DNA of 37,919 nt from an uncultured marine group I thaumarchaeote (GTDB taxonomy: Archaea; Thermoproteota; Nitrososphaeria; Nitrososphaerales; Nitrosopumilaceae): positions 1 to 37,919 of the forward strand of contig CACLIK010000007.1 in NCBI GenBank assembly GCA_902606965.1. The letters run 5' to 3'. The notes under the pieces were generated by a model. That model worked only from the letters and a program-made list of their open reading frames with translations, ran no database searches and was not told where the DNA came from. How positions within the stretch are numbered: position 1 is the stretch's first letter; the number at the start of each line of letters is the position of its first letter. This document shows positions 1 through 7,789 of this stretch, one piece after another. Made by a program: the position numbers and the translations under genes.

Positions 1-97
1 CAAAGCCCTGTTTTTGCATCGTTTTTACAGCAAGGGTACTATCTAATCCTCCAGAAAGCAAAGCAACAACTTTCTTTTTCTCTTCCTTTTCTGCCAT
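1..97 (-). CDS. PP-loop ATPase, N-terminal fragment (cut by window edge)
   Basis: Only the first 32 codons are in the window, starting at an ATG on the minus strand at 97. The translation has a lysine/glutamate-rich start followed by a hydrophobic strand and the motif SGGLDSTLAVK at about residues 19-29. That is the PP-loop of the N-type ATP pyrophosphatase fold, which adenylates a substrate. tRNA thiouridine synthases, argininosuccinate synthase and QueC-like enzymes share it. The visible part cannot separate these; a tRNA-thiolation enzyme of the MnmA/ThiI kind is a guess. It is divergent from the M24 peptidase, and the 72-bp gap must hold both promoters. Confidence 0.7.
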   Translation of the reverse strand, partial: MAEKEEKKKVVALLSGGLDSTLAVKTMQKQGF

Positions 98-137
98 TAT
101 AGTTACAGAATGATATGGATATACAAACTTTGCAACA

Positions 138-145
138 TACATAAA
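138..145 (+). promoter_or_regulatory. Probable TATA box of the M24 peptidase gene
   Basis: The string TACATAAA is centred about 28 nt upstream of the ATG at 170. This is the spacing expected if transcription starts at or next to the start codon, giving a leaderless mRNA. There is no obvious Shine-Dalgarno sequence between them. The call rests on position and AT-rich sequence only. Confidence 0.35.
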
Positions 146-169
146 TTCACAAAAACATCTTTTTGAACA

Positions 170-1231
170 ATGAAAACACGTAGAAAAAGACTTGAAAAAT
201 ATTGTAATGCCATTAACTGTGATACTCTTGTCACTTTCGAGCCTGAGAATCTCTTCTATCTAACCGGTTTTTGGGGTGAGGCAATTGGTGTTTTGGAAAA
301 GGGTGGAAAAACCACAATTATTGCTCCAGAGCTAGAGGCGCAGAGGGCGAAAGAAGATTCAGTAAATTGTAACGTTGTAATCTCACAAAGAGGTGGTCTT
401 GTATCTTCATTGGCATCTACCATAAAGAAGAAAAAAATCTGCACAGATTGCCAAAATTATTCTATAATGCAATCACTGAAAAAATCGATTCCTAAGATAA
501 AACAATCTTCTGCTCCTTTTTACAATGCACGTATAATCAAGGATTCCGAAGAAATTCGTGTCTTGAAAAAGACATCTTCTATAATAGATGAAATGTTTGA
601 GCTTTGCACGCAAACCATACAGAAAGGTAGGAGGGAGTCAGAACTCCAAACAATCTTGATGTCATTTGCAAACGCAAATGATCTCTTTGACACTGGATAT
701 CGCTCAACGTTAAACCCATTGATAATTGCTAGCGGTTCAAACTCATCACTTCCACATGCACAAGTTACTAAGAGAAAATTTGCAGATGGCGATATGATTA
801 CAGTCGATTTGACCTTACGATACAAGGGATATGTTTCAGACGCAACTAGGACATTTGGATTAGGTTCGATCTCTAAGGAAGCAATTACAGTTTATGAAAT
901 TGTAAAAGAATCACAAAAGGCTGGACTAAAAGCTGTCAGACCTGGGAAAACCTGCGCATCGGTAGATGATGCATGCAGGAAAATCATAGAGGAACATAGC
1001 TATGGACCACATTTCATTCATTCAACCGGTCATGGTATAGGATTGGATGTCCATGAAAGTCCTAACATTTCTGCCAAAAACAAAGAAAAGCTGAAAAAAG
1101 ATATGGCGATTACGGTAGAACCTGGCATCTACATACCAAAAAAATTCGGCGTTCGTATTGAGGACTCGCTAATAGTCAAGGACAGAGCAGCTGTGATGCA
1201 TAAGTTTACGAAAGATTTGATTGTGATTTAA
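170..1231 (+). CDS. pepQ: M24 family metallopeptidase, Xaa-Pro aminopeptidase/dipeptidase type
   Basis: This cytoplasmic peptidase of 353 residues should cleave X-Pro bonds with a two-metal centre. An N-terminal creatinase-like domain covers about 1-120, and the pita-bread catalytic domain follows. All five metal ligands of the family are present: D213 (VDLTLRYKG), D224 (SDATRTFG), H288 (HSTGHGIGLDVHE), E317 (VEPGIYIP) and E331 (RIEDSLIV). The supporting histidines H196 and H295 are also present. Length is normal for prokaryotic PepQ. The ATG is about 28 nt after a TATA-like box, suggesting a leaderless transcript. It is convergent with the rhodanese gene, 4 nt away. The choice between aminopeptidase and prolidase cannot be made from motifs. 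Confidence 0.88.
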   Translation: MKTRRKRLEKYCNAINCDTLVTFEPENLFYLTGFWGEAIGVLEKGGKTTIIAPELEAQRAKEDSVNCNVVISQRGGLVSSLASTIKKKKICTDCQNYSIMQSLKKSIPKIKQSSAPFYNARIIKDSEEIRVLKKTSSIIDEMFELCTQTIQKGRRESELQTILMSFANANDLFDTGYRSTLNPLIIASGSNSSLPHAQVTKRKFADGDMITVDLTLRYKGYVSDATRTFGLGSISKEAITVYEIVKESQKAGLKAVRPGKTCASVDDACRKIIEEHSYGPHFIHSTGHGIGLDVHESPNISAKNKEKLKKDMAITVEPGIYIPKKFGVRIEDSLIVKDRAAVMHKFTKDLIVI

Positions 1232-1235
1232 AAAA

Positions 1236-1625
1236 TTAATAGGTTTTAGTGCCGTTTCCATTCTTATTTTCCCAAGAAGCAAATCCACCCTCAAGGTTTA
1301 CTATATCAACTTTCAATTCAGACTTTACTAGCTCTTCAGCAGCAAGGTCTCCCCTATATCCAAAAGAACAGTACGTACAAATTTTCTTGCCTAGAGATTT
1401 TTCTACATCTACTTGTTTTGTGAGAACTAAAAATAGACGATGTCTTTCGTCAGGACTAAACTCATCCTTTTCCGTCTTTCTTACTTTTCTGATTAATTGT
1501 CCTAATGGCAAATGAATAGAATCATCAATATTGCCACCAAGTAATTCTTCTTGTTCTCGTACATCTATCAAAATATATTGTTCACGATTTTTTTTCAACT
1601 CGTCAGCATTGATGGTTTTCGCCAT
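1236..1625 (-). CDS. Rhodanese-like domain protein
   Basis: This is a single-domain protein of 129 residues. It begins with an interaction/CH2A-like segment (ILIDVREQEE at about 18-27) and has the active-site loop CSFGYR at 86-91, with C86 as the predicted persulfide cysteine. The six-residue loop is the sulfurtransferase type rather than the longer Cdc25 phosphatase type. LEGGFASWEN near the end is the usual rhodanese C-terminus. A second cysteine, C83, lies close by and could form a disulfide. The ATG lies about 25 nt from an AT-rich TATA-like stretch near 1650 on the minus strand. The sulfur acceptor is not known from this context. Confidence 0.85.
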   Translation of the reverse strand: MAKTINADELKKNREQYILIDVREQEELLGGNIDDSIHLPLGQLIRKVRKTEKDEFSPDERHRLFLVLTKQVDVEKSLGKKICTYCSFGYRGDLAAEELVKSELKVDIVNLEGGFASWENKNGNGTKTY

Positions 1626-1814
1626 TTTTGATTTGGTTTTGGCAGGGAATTTAAGCTATACACATTCAGTCACGTAAAAAACTAGTACAGGTATCAAAGC
1701 AAACATGAAATTAAATACTCTGTTGTTCAGTGGATCGATCTGACTCAACAAACTCGTGACATAAGAAAAGCGTTTGGACAGTTCTCATCCAGTAAGACGC
1801 AGGTATGTAACACA

Positions 1815-2222
1815 TTGAAACCTATAGAGATTGAGTTTGATGCACAAGAAGATGTTCTTGAGGCAACACAATCAATTGATTTTGACAAGGGAGATGTTAT
1901 AATTAAAAAATCAGGAATCTATCTTGTAATTGCAGGACCACAGATTGCAAAACTAAGAGGAGCAAGAAATCGTTGGATTGATTTTTGGCTAAGAGTGAAT
2001 AACGTAGATCTTCCCAACTCTAATGTTAGACGTGTGTTGACAGACTCTCAAGAAAAAGATGTTATACCAATCAATGCTGTTTGTCCATTAAACCGTGGTG
2101 ACACATTGAACATTATGATGGCTGCTGAAACTGAAGGTGAAGGTATTGGCATAGAAGCAATGCAACCTGACGGCGAACCAACTATTCCATCCATAATACT
2201 AACACTTGTCCAATTAGATTAG
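1815..2222 (+). CDS. Unknown protein, possible C1q/TNF-like jelly roll
   Basis: With the TTG start at 1815 the protein has 135 residues and no signal peptide or membrane helix. The pattern is alternating beta strands: a GIYLVIAGPQ strand, a WIDFWLRVNN strand, then LNRGDTLNIMM and a hydrophobic C-terminal strand. This order resembles C1q/TNF-type jelly rolls found in viral and bacterial structural proteins, but that is a by-eye impression and I cannot name a family. The reading frame stays open upstream to a stop at 1683, and the peptide there looks coding (TQQTRDIRKAF and so on). A TATA-like sequence near 1712 would place transcription at about 1738-1740, so translation may begin at a CTG at 1740. 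The next gene starts 13 nt downstream, so they may be cotranscribed. Confidence 0.6.
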   Translation: MKPIEIEFDAQEDVLEATQSIDFDKGDVIIKKSGIYLVIAGPQIAKLRGARNRWIDFWLRVNNVDLPNSNVRRVLTDSQEKDVIPINAVCPLNRGDTLNIMMAAETEGEGIGIEAMQPDGEPTIPSIILTLVQLD

Positions 2223-2235
2223 GACGTTGTTCTAA

Positions 2236-3027
2236 TTGTCTTCTAATTCAAAGAAAAAACAAATACACAAAAGTTTACTTACAAAAACATTATTGGTTTT
2301 TTTCATATTTGTTTCATCTACATTTTTCATCCATATGTCATTTGGTGCTACGGGAGAAAGAGATGCGAGCTGTCATGTTTTAGAAATTAGTGAGCATTGT
2401 GATCTCTCAGGCATTGGGCATCTAGTTTACGGTGATCTAGTTGTAGGCGGTGTTCTAGCACTTTTTTTCCATCATCTTGCACACAAAAATCAAGTTAGAA
2501 TAGATAAGATCATCAGTTCAAATGAAGAGCACAGACTAAAAAGAAAAGACTTTGCTGTATTTCATCTTAAATCCCAAGTTACTGCAATGCTATTCAATTT
2601 AGGCCGAATTAAGAAGACAGCACAGTTTCACAACGACGCAATCAAATTAGAATATCATCCGCTTACACTGGAAGAAAAGGAGAGAACTTGGAAAATACGT
2701 ACCTTAACTGAAAGAATGAAGTTTGAGCAGGAAAAGCTTGGACGATTGCTCGATGTTGTTAGAAGTACATTGGTAGGTGCTCAAGACGTTTTGGAACCTG
2801 AAGTGGTTATGCAGACAGATGGAGTAATTACGTTTGTTGGAGAGATGACAATTGAGGAGCAACCAGACGAAACAATGGAATTTCTGAAATATTCAGTTTC
2901 TAAGCAGAAGGTTTTGTACCTTTTAGAGAAACTAAAATCTTATTCGACTGTAACACATACATTCAAAAAAATGGAGGAAGATATTGAGGACGAGCTCAAT
3001 GTTTCAGCGTATCCTGATGCACGCTAG
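2236..3027 (+). CDS. Unknown membrane-anchored protein with cytoplasmic helical domain
   Basis: A TTG start 13 nt after the preceding stop gives 263 residues. A basic N-terminus leads into a hydrophobic helix at about 16-36. A short segment with two cysteines (C46, C55) follows, then a second helix at about 60-80. The remaining 180 residues are charged and helical, probably cytoplasmic, with several predicted amphipathic stretches (LEKLKSYSTVTHTFKKM). The two cysteines lie in the presumed external loop and could form a disulfide. No family is recognised. It overlaps the stop of the convergent MscS-like gene by 4 bp. A shared function with the upstream beta-rich protein is only suggested by proximity. 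Confidence 0.65.
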   Translation: MSSNSKKKQIHKSLLTKTLLVFFIFVSSTFFIHMSFGATGERDASCHVLEISEHCDLSGIGHLVYGDLVVGGVLALFFHHLAHKNQVRIDKIISSNEEHRLKRKDFAVFHLKSQVTAMLFNLGRIKKTAQFHNDAIKLEYHPLTLEEKERTWKIRTLTERMKFEQEKLGRLLDVVRSTLVGAQDVLEPEVVMQTDGVITFVGEMTIEEQPDETMEFLKYSVSKQKVLYLLEKLKSYSTVTHTFKKMEEDIEDELNVSAYPDAR

Positions 3028-4754
3028 TCGCCTTCTCCACGAGCCAAGTCACCAATTCCAAATTCATCAACAACTTGTTTGCGTTTACCTTCATGTTCTG
3101 CAATTTCGTTCTCTTCCCGCTTTTCATCTCCTTGGTAAACTGTTCTAATTGGCCATGGAATTCTGATATCATATTTTTTAAATTCTTCGTACATTATTAG
3201 CCGCATTGTACTTTTCATTTTGAATTGTGATCCATATGATCTAACATAGACCCAAACTGAAAAATCAAGAGATGAGTCGTTGAATTTGTTAAATCTGACT
3301 GTGGGTTGTTCTATATCAACATGAATGTCCTTATCACACCCGCAGCTTGGTTTGTTTTGATCAAGATACGGACAGCGTTTTTGTACAGCAAGATGATTTC
3401 CTTTTGAATCTTTTACTTCAACAAGTGCTCGACTTCCTATTTTTACTAGAATTGACGCAACCTGTTTTGGATCATTAAGATATGATACACCAACATCAAC
3501 TATAGATGGAACAAACTCAATTTCCTTTGTATAATTAATTATCTCTGCGGTAACTAACTGTCGCGTTGGGATAATTGCAAGTGATTCATTAAGCGCTTCT
3601 CTGACGTATGTAACTCTTGGAGTTATCCTGTGCACAATTCCATTATAACCACTTGCTAACTGAATCCGATCTCCTTCACTAAACACCTTGTCTTTTCTAA
3701 TTAGAATATATGCAAAATAATTTTCCAATGTTTCTTTTAATGCTAAACCAACTCCCAATGCTAAACCACCAGTTGCTGTAGCCAAAACAAAAAGGTCAAC
3801 TCCCCACCATCCAACTACACCTATGACAGTTCCAACAAAAACTCCTATAGGAATAATTTGCTTAGCTGATTTGGGAACGCGTTCTTCTTGTAATGATGCA
3901 TGACCTGATGGTTTTGAAGCAGGAATTATTGGATCATATGCTTGTTGTCGTTTAACTTCTCTCCATGTATCAATGGGATAGATTTCTTGTGGTTTTGTTC
4001 CAGGTATAAGTTTTCTACCCGTTGCATTATTACCTGTTACACAATCAGAAAAGTATTTGTGATATTTCTTTCTCTCTGCACTTTTCCATTCTCCAAATGG
4101 ATCATCAACTAATTTTTGATAACTTCCTATTGGTACACCCTTAGTGGTTCGATAGTTTTCTAAAAAATTTATACCTTCTTTTGTTTGCAGATTCTTTTCA
4201 AACTCATCCTTTGGTATATCCTCAGGAAGAATTTTTGGTGGAACCCATTTGAATAATTTATGGAATAGATCATCATCATCATCGGGAAAACCCTTTAGCT
4301 CTTTCCAATTTTCAAAATCTTCTTTTTCAAGTGTTATTTTTTCTCGCTTGTTCAACGCGATTGGTATTAGATGAGATATAGTGTATCCAATAACAAGTAT
4401 GTTAATTGTGTTTAAGATCTTTGCAAATGTTTGATTCGGAGTAAGCTCATCATTTGTTATTGTAACCTGTTCATCAAACAACTCAAAAATTTGTATGTAT
4501 CCATTTACTGAAGAAACTAATCCAATTGCGAAAAAAGCTAGCATCGCAGTGCGGGCAAATCTCGATATGTGTGGACGGGTATAACTAAACTTTTGAGTTT
4601 CTATCCATTGTGAAAATTTACGATATCCAACAGATATAATTATCAAACCAACAACAAGTACTGCTAATGCAATCTGTAGTGAAACTGAAGACATCAATAG
4701 CTGTGAAACAGTTTCAAACTGTCCTGCAGAAAATTCACTAAGCTCCTCTACCAT
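3024..4754 (-). CDS. MscS-type mechanosensitive channel with a long cytoplasmic insert
   Basis: This protein of 576 residues is predicted to be an osmotic-release channel. Helices lie at about 28-46, 68-90 and 113-135. A soluble, acidic insert of about 160 residues follows (roughly 140-300). The pore region then contains two hydrophobic helices; the second is glycine- and alanine-rich (ATATGGLALGVGLALKETL), the hallmark of MscS TM3. The beta domain follows (FSEGDRIQLASGYNGIVHRI). The C-terminal part contains a cysteine cluster, RCPYLDQNKPSCGC, that is not typical of MscS. The protein is about twice the length of E. coli MscS. It is divergent from the radical SAM gene across 176 bp of AT-rich sequence. 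Confidence 0.85.
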   Translation of the reverse strand: MVEELSEFSAGQFETVSQLLMSSVSLQIALAVLVVGLIIISVGYRKFSQWIETQKFSYTRPHISRFARTAMLAFFAIGLVSSVNGYIQIFELFDEQVTITNDELTPNQTFAKILNTINILVIGYTISHLIPIALNKREKITLEKEDFENWKELKGFPDDDDDLFHKLFKWVPPKILPEDIPKDEFEKNLQTKEGINFLENYRTTKGVPIGSYQKLVDDPFGEWKSAERKKYHKYFSDCVTGNNATGRKLIPGTKPQEIYPIDTWREVKRQQAYDPIIPASKPSGHASLQEERVPKSAKQIIPIGVFVGTVIGVVGWWGVDLFVLATATGGLALGVGLALKETLENYFAYILIRKDKVFSEGDRIQLASGYNGIVHRITPRVTYVREALNESLAIIPTRQLVTAEIINYTKEIEFVPSIVDVGVSYLNDPKQVASILVKIGSRALVEVKDSKGNHLAVQKRCPYLDQNKPSCGCDKDIHVDIEQPTVRFNKFNDSSLDFSVWVYVRSYGSQFKMKSTMRLIMYEEFKKYDIRIPWPIRTVYQGDEKREENEIAEHEGKRKQVVDEFGIGDLARGEGD

Positions 4755-4838
4755 TTCCCCTATTCACTAATGAAAAACTAGGCTAAATCTCAGAGTTATA
4801 CCAATCAGTCAGTAGTTATTTAAGCACCAATCAAAATT

Positions 4839-4850
4839 TTTTATAAATTT
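4839..4850 (+). promoter_or_regulatory. AT-rich promoter-like site between mscS-like and radical SAM genes
   Basis: The gap from 4755 to 4930 is AT-rich and divergent. It contains TTTATAAATTT-type sequence here, about 80 bp before the ATG at 4931. A weaker ATTTAACA centred near 4905 is at the right distance for a leaderless start. The string TTTTGCCA occurs twice in close succession between 4880 and 4901. Nothing else, such as an RNA gene or small reading frame, stands out in this gap. Confidence 0.3.
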
Positions 4851-4930
4851 ACACGCCTAGAAAACAAAAATTCGTGCCTATTTTGCCATTTTTTGCCAAG
4901 ATTTAACAATGGTATGTGATAAAATAAGTA

Positions 4931-6280
4931 ATGACAGAACAGCAAACGCTTTGGTCAGTAAACGAAACCACATCGATTAAATCTTATACTTTAACAAATT
5001 TTCGCAACATTCCAGAAATTGAGCAAATGTCAGAAGAATCCAAGTTTGAGATGGAAGTTGTTGGAAACGTACTTCCTTTCAAGACGAATAATTATGTCGT
5101 TGAACAACTTATCGATTGGAGTAATGTTCCAAAAGATCCTATGTTTGTTTTAACATTTCCTCAAAAAGGGATGTTAATTCCTGAACATTATGATAAGATG
5201 GCAGCCATTCTGAAGAGTGGGGCTGACAAAAAAGAAATACAAAGAGTTGCAAATGATATCCGCTTAAAATTAAATCCACATCCGGCTGGTCAGATGGAAC
5301 TGAACGTTCCACAGCTAAAGGATGGCACAAAACTTTACGGAATGCAGCACAAATATGATGAAACCTGTCTCTTCTTTCCAAGTCAGAGTCAAACATGTCA
5401 TGCTTACTGTAGCTTCTGTTTCCGATGGCCACAGTTTGTTGGTATGGATGAAATGAAATTTGCGATGAGAGAAGGTGAACAATTAGTACAATATCTGAAA
5501 GAGCATCCAGAAATATCAGATGTTTTGTTTACCGGCGGGGATCCTATGATTATGAAGGCTAGCATGTTTTCTGTTTATATTGACGCTTTACTTGATGCAA
5601 AATTACCTAATCTTAAGACAATTAGAATTGGAACCAAAGCTGTTTCTTATTGGCCTTACAAATTTTTAACTGATTCAGATGCCACTGAAACCCTGAAAAA
5701 TTTTGAAAAAATAGTAAAAAGTGGAACGCATCTGGCCATAATGGCTCATTTTAATCACCTAACTGAGCTCTCGACGGATCCAATAAAGGAGGCAATCAAA
5801 CGCATAAGAAATACTGGAGCCCAGATTAGAACACAATCACCACTTTTGGCTCACATAAATGATGATGCAGACATGTGGGCAAAGATGTGGCAAAAGCAAG
5901 TTTCCTTGGGCTGTATACCATACTACATGTTCGTTGTCCGGGATACAGGAGCTCAGCATTATTTTGGCGTACCTTTAGTTAAGGCAGAAAAGATCTTTAG
6001 ATCTGCATTTAGAAAAGTTAGTGGTTTGGCAAGAACTGTTAGGGGACCAAGTATGTCCGCTACTCCAGGCAAAGTACACGTTCTTGGCGTGTCGGAAATT
6101 AATGGGCAGAAAGTGATGGCATTACAACTATTACAAGGAAGAGAATCAGCGTGGGTTGGTGTGCCATTTTTTGCAAAATATGATGAAAGTGCTATATGGC
6201 TTGATGATTTAGAACCTGCCTTTGGCGAAAAATTCTTCTTTGAAGATGAGCTTAAAACAAAATACACAAAAACTGCCTAA
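4931..6280 (+). CDS. KamA-like (lysine 2,3-aminomutase family) radical SAM enzyme
   Basis: This protein of 449 residues carries the radical SAM cluster motif C156-HAY-C160-SF-C163, a CX3CX2C spacing. The SAM-binding glycine motif TGGDP is at 201-205. Overall order and length match the lysine 2,3-aminomutase family: an N-terminal helical region, a radical SAM barrel and a C-terminal part. TPGKVHVLG (K381) sits where KamA proteins carry the PLP-binding lysine in a glycine-rich loop, but the glycine run is missing. A PLP-dependent aminomutase reaction is therefore possible but not shown. The substrate could be lysine or a related amino acid. It ends directly against the convergent exported-protein gene, with no intervening bases. 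Confidence 0.75.
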   Translation: MTEQQTLWSVNETTSIKSYTLTNFRNIPEIEQMSEESKFEMEVVGNVLPFKTNNYVVEQLIDWSNVPKDPMFVLTFPQKGMLIPEHYDKMAAILKSGADKKEIQRVANDIRLKLNPHPAGQMELNVPQLKDGTKLYGMQHKYDETCLFFPSQSQTCHAYCSFCFRWPQFVGMDEMKFAMREGEQLVQYLKEHPEISDVLFTGGDPMIMKASMFSVYIDALLDAKLPNLKTIRIGTKAVSYWPYKFLTDSDATETLKNFEKIVKSGTHLAIMAHFNHLTELSTDPIKEAIKRIRNTGAQIRTQSPLLAHINDDADMWAKMWQKQVSLGCIPYYMFVVRDTGAQHYFGVPLVKAEKIFRSAFRKVSGLARTVRGPSMSATPGKVHVLGVSEINGQKVMALQLLQGRESAWVGVPFFAKYDESAIWLDDLEPAFGEKFFFEDELKTKYTKTA

Positions 6281-7696
6281 CTAGACTACTATAATTCCTT
6301 CTTGTATTAGATATTGAATTCCTTGAACAAATGTAGAATCATCAATTTGATCTGTAGCCCACCAACCTGCATTATTTTTAATCCATGCTGGAATTGATGT
6401 TTGTTCAACACCAATTCGGTCTACAATTACAGGGAAAACTGCATCAGCCAAATCACTGCCATTGAGGTCTTCAAACTGCAGAGTAATTACTCCTGTGACA
6501 TCATCTGGAACATCAAATTCTATCATGCTTTGTACAACATCATTACTAATACCACTTGATTGGAAAATGCGTTCATCATCATGTAATATAGTAAAATCAT
6601 GACCAACAGAAACCTGCCTATCTAACAAGAATGCATCAAAAATTTCGAAGAAAAACACAACTGTTGAACCAGATTCTATACTTTGAGGTGCCCAGCTTAG
6701 ATTTATCTTGAATTGGGCATTTTCGGTCATTGTAGTAAGCGGCAAACTATCTCCAGATGGCATTATAGAAAAATCCATTTTGTTAGGAAATCCATCTATT
6801 GCTTTTGATATTTTTAGAAGATCATTTTGGTTCAAAACCAGATGAACAAGCCTGTTTTGTGGTGAAAAATCATCAATTGTCAAAACATTTTCCTGTACTT
6901 GTAATCCATTTACATTTGCTGAAAAGCTTTCTATCATTAAATCACCAAATGTTTTTGGAATTATAATCTCCTGATGCATAGTAGAAGTTACTAGAATATT
7001 TTCTTCGGACCAATCAAACGGCATGGAATAAGTGATCATTTTTTTATTTTGATCATAAGTAAAATCATCATTAATCAGATCATAATACGTTATAATACCA
7101 AGCTCCTGCTGACCAAAATTTATGTCATTAATACTGTAAGATGTTTTGTCCAAAAATGAAATCCCTACATCATAATCCAGTGGAGGAGAAAGCACATTTG
7201 AGTAATTATCTCCTGTTGTTATAATTACCTTAAATTCATACAATCCTCCAGAACTGAATGCATTACCTTTCACATTAACAACTTCACCACTATCAAACAA
7301 CGAGCCAAAAAAATCAGAACCCGACTCCTCGACTGTGATCTGATCAGACTCTGTTGTATGTAGTTTTAAAATAAACGTGCCATCATCCCTTTGTTCTGTT
7401 ACATCAAACAGCACTTCATTTTGTTTAGTTAGCATAACGAAATATGTAACATTCTCTACGTTAATGCCAGTATCAGTCTCAAATAACGAGAATACAATTT
7501 CTTTTGTATATTCGTCCGGCCAAGTGTCAGATGATATCTCAAGCGAAACTAATTTCGAGCCAAGCATTTCTGGCGGCATGATTTCATATCCTAACCCATG
7601 ACCATATGATTCTGCAATGGAAGAAAATGACAGTATACAGGCGATCAAACCAAAACAGAAAACCCATCCAATTTTCACATCAAAACGCATGGACAT
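6281..7696 (-). CDS. Exported beta-rich protein with C-terminal W-I-K-N-N-A-G-W-W domain
   Basis: This protein of 471 residues has a signal peptide at about 1-30 ending near SSIAES. A long beta-strand-rich, Ig-like or cupredoxin-like extracellular region follows, without recognisable catalytic motifs. The last 38 residues contain IPAWIKNNAGWW and then a FVQGIQYLIQEGII-type helix. That module recurs at the C-terminus of many thaumarchaeal exported proteins, and its role (surface attachment or assembly) is unknown to me. The start ATG at 7696 lies 25 nt from the centre of the TATA-containing palindrome at 7715-7728, so the mRNA is probably leaderless. It is divergent from tfb. Confidence 0.72.
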   Translation of the reverse strand: MSMRFDVKIGWVFCFGLIACILSFSSIAESYGHGLGYEIMPPEMLGSKLVSLEISSDTWPDEYTKEIVFSLFETDTGINVENVTYFVMLTKQNEVLFDVTEQRDDGTFILKLHTTESDQITVEESGSDFFGSLFDSGEVVNVKGNAFSSGGLYEFKVIITTGDNYSNVLSPPLDYDVGISFLDKTSYSINDINFGQQELGIITYYDLINDDFTYDQNKKMITYSMPFDWSEENILVTSTMHQEIIIPKTFGDLMIESFSANVNGLQVQENVLTIDDFSPQNRLVHLVLNQNDLLKISKAIDGFPNKMDFSIMPSGDSLPLTTMTENAQFKINLSWAPQSIESGSTVVFFFEIFDAFLLDRQVSVGHDFTILHDDERIFQSSGISNDVVQSMIEFDVPDDVTGVITLQFEDLNGSDLADAVFPVIVDRIGVEQTSIPAWIKNNAGWWATDQIDDSTFVQGIQYLIQEGIIVV

Positions 7697-7714
7697 TACT
7701 ATCAGCCATCAAAT

Positions 7715-7728
7715 CTCTATAAATAGAG
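7715..7728 (-). promoter_or_regulatory. Palindromic TATA element of the exported-protein gene
   Basis: The sequence CTCTAT-AA-ATAGAG is a perfect 6-bp inverted repeat with a 2-bp centre. It includes TATAAATA and lies about 25 nt upstream of the minus-strand ATG at 7696. It therefore fits the TATA box of that gene. The flanking symmetry could also serve as a binding site for a dimeric repressor. The tfb TATA box is about 30 bp further along on the other strand. Confidence 0.45.
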
Positions 7729-7749
7729 ACCGAAGCTTTTAGTACATGG

Positions 7750-7757
7750 TTTATAAA
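7750..7757 (+). promoter_or_regulatory. TATA box of tfb
   Basis: TTTATAAA is a strong archaeal TATA element, centred about 36 nt upstream of the tfb ATG at 7790. Transcription starting about 26 nt downstream would leave a short leader of around 10 nt. The leader contains AAGTGA just before the ATG, a weak match to the anti-Shine-Dalgarno complement. This differs from most genes here, which look leaderless. Confidence 0.55.
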
Positions 7758-7789
7758 GACTATCGAAATTAGATCGGGGAAGTGAAAAC

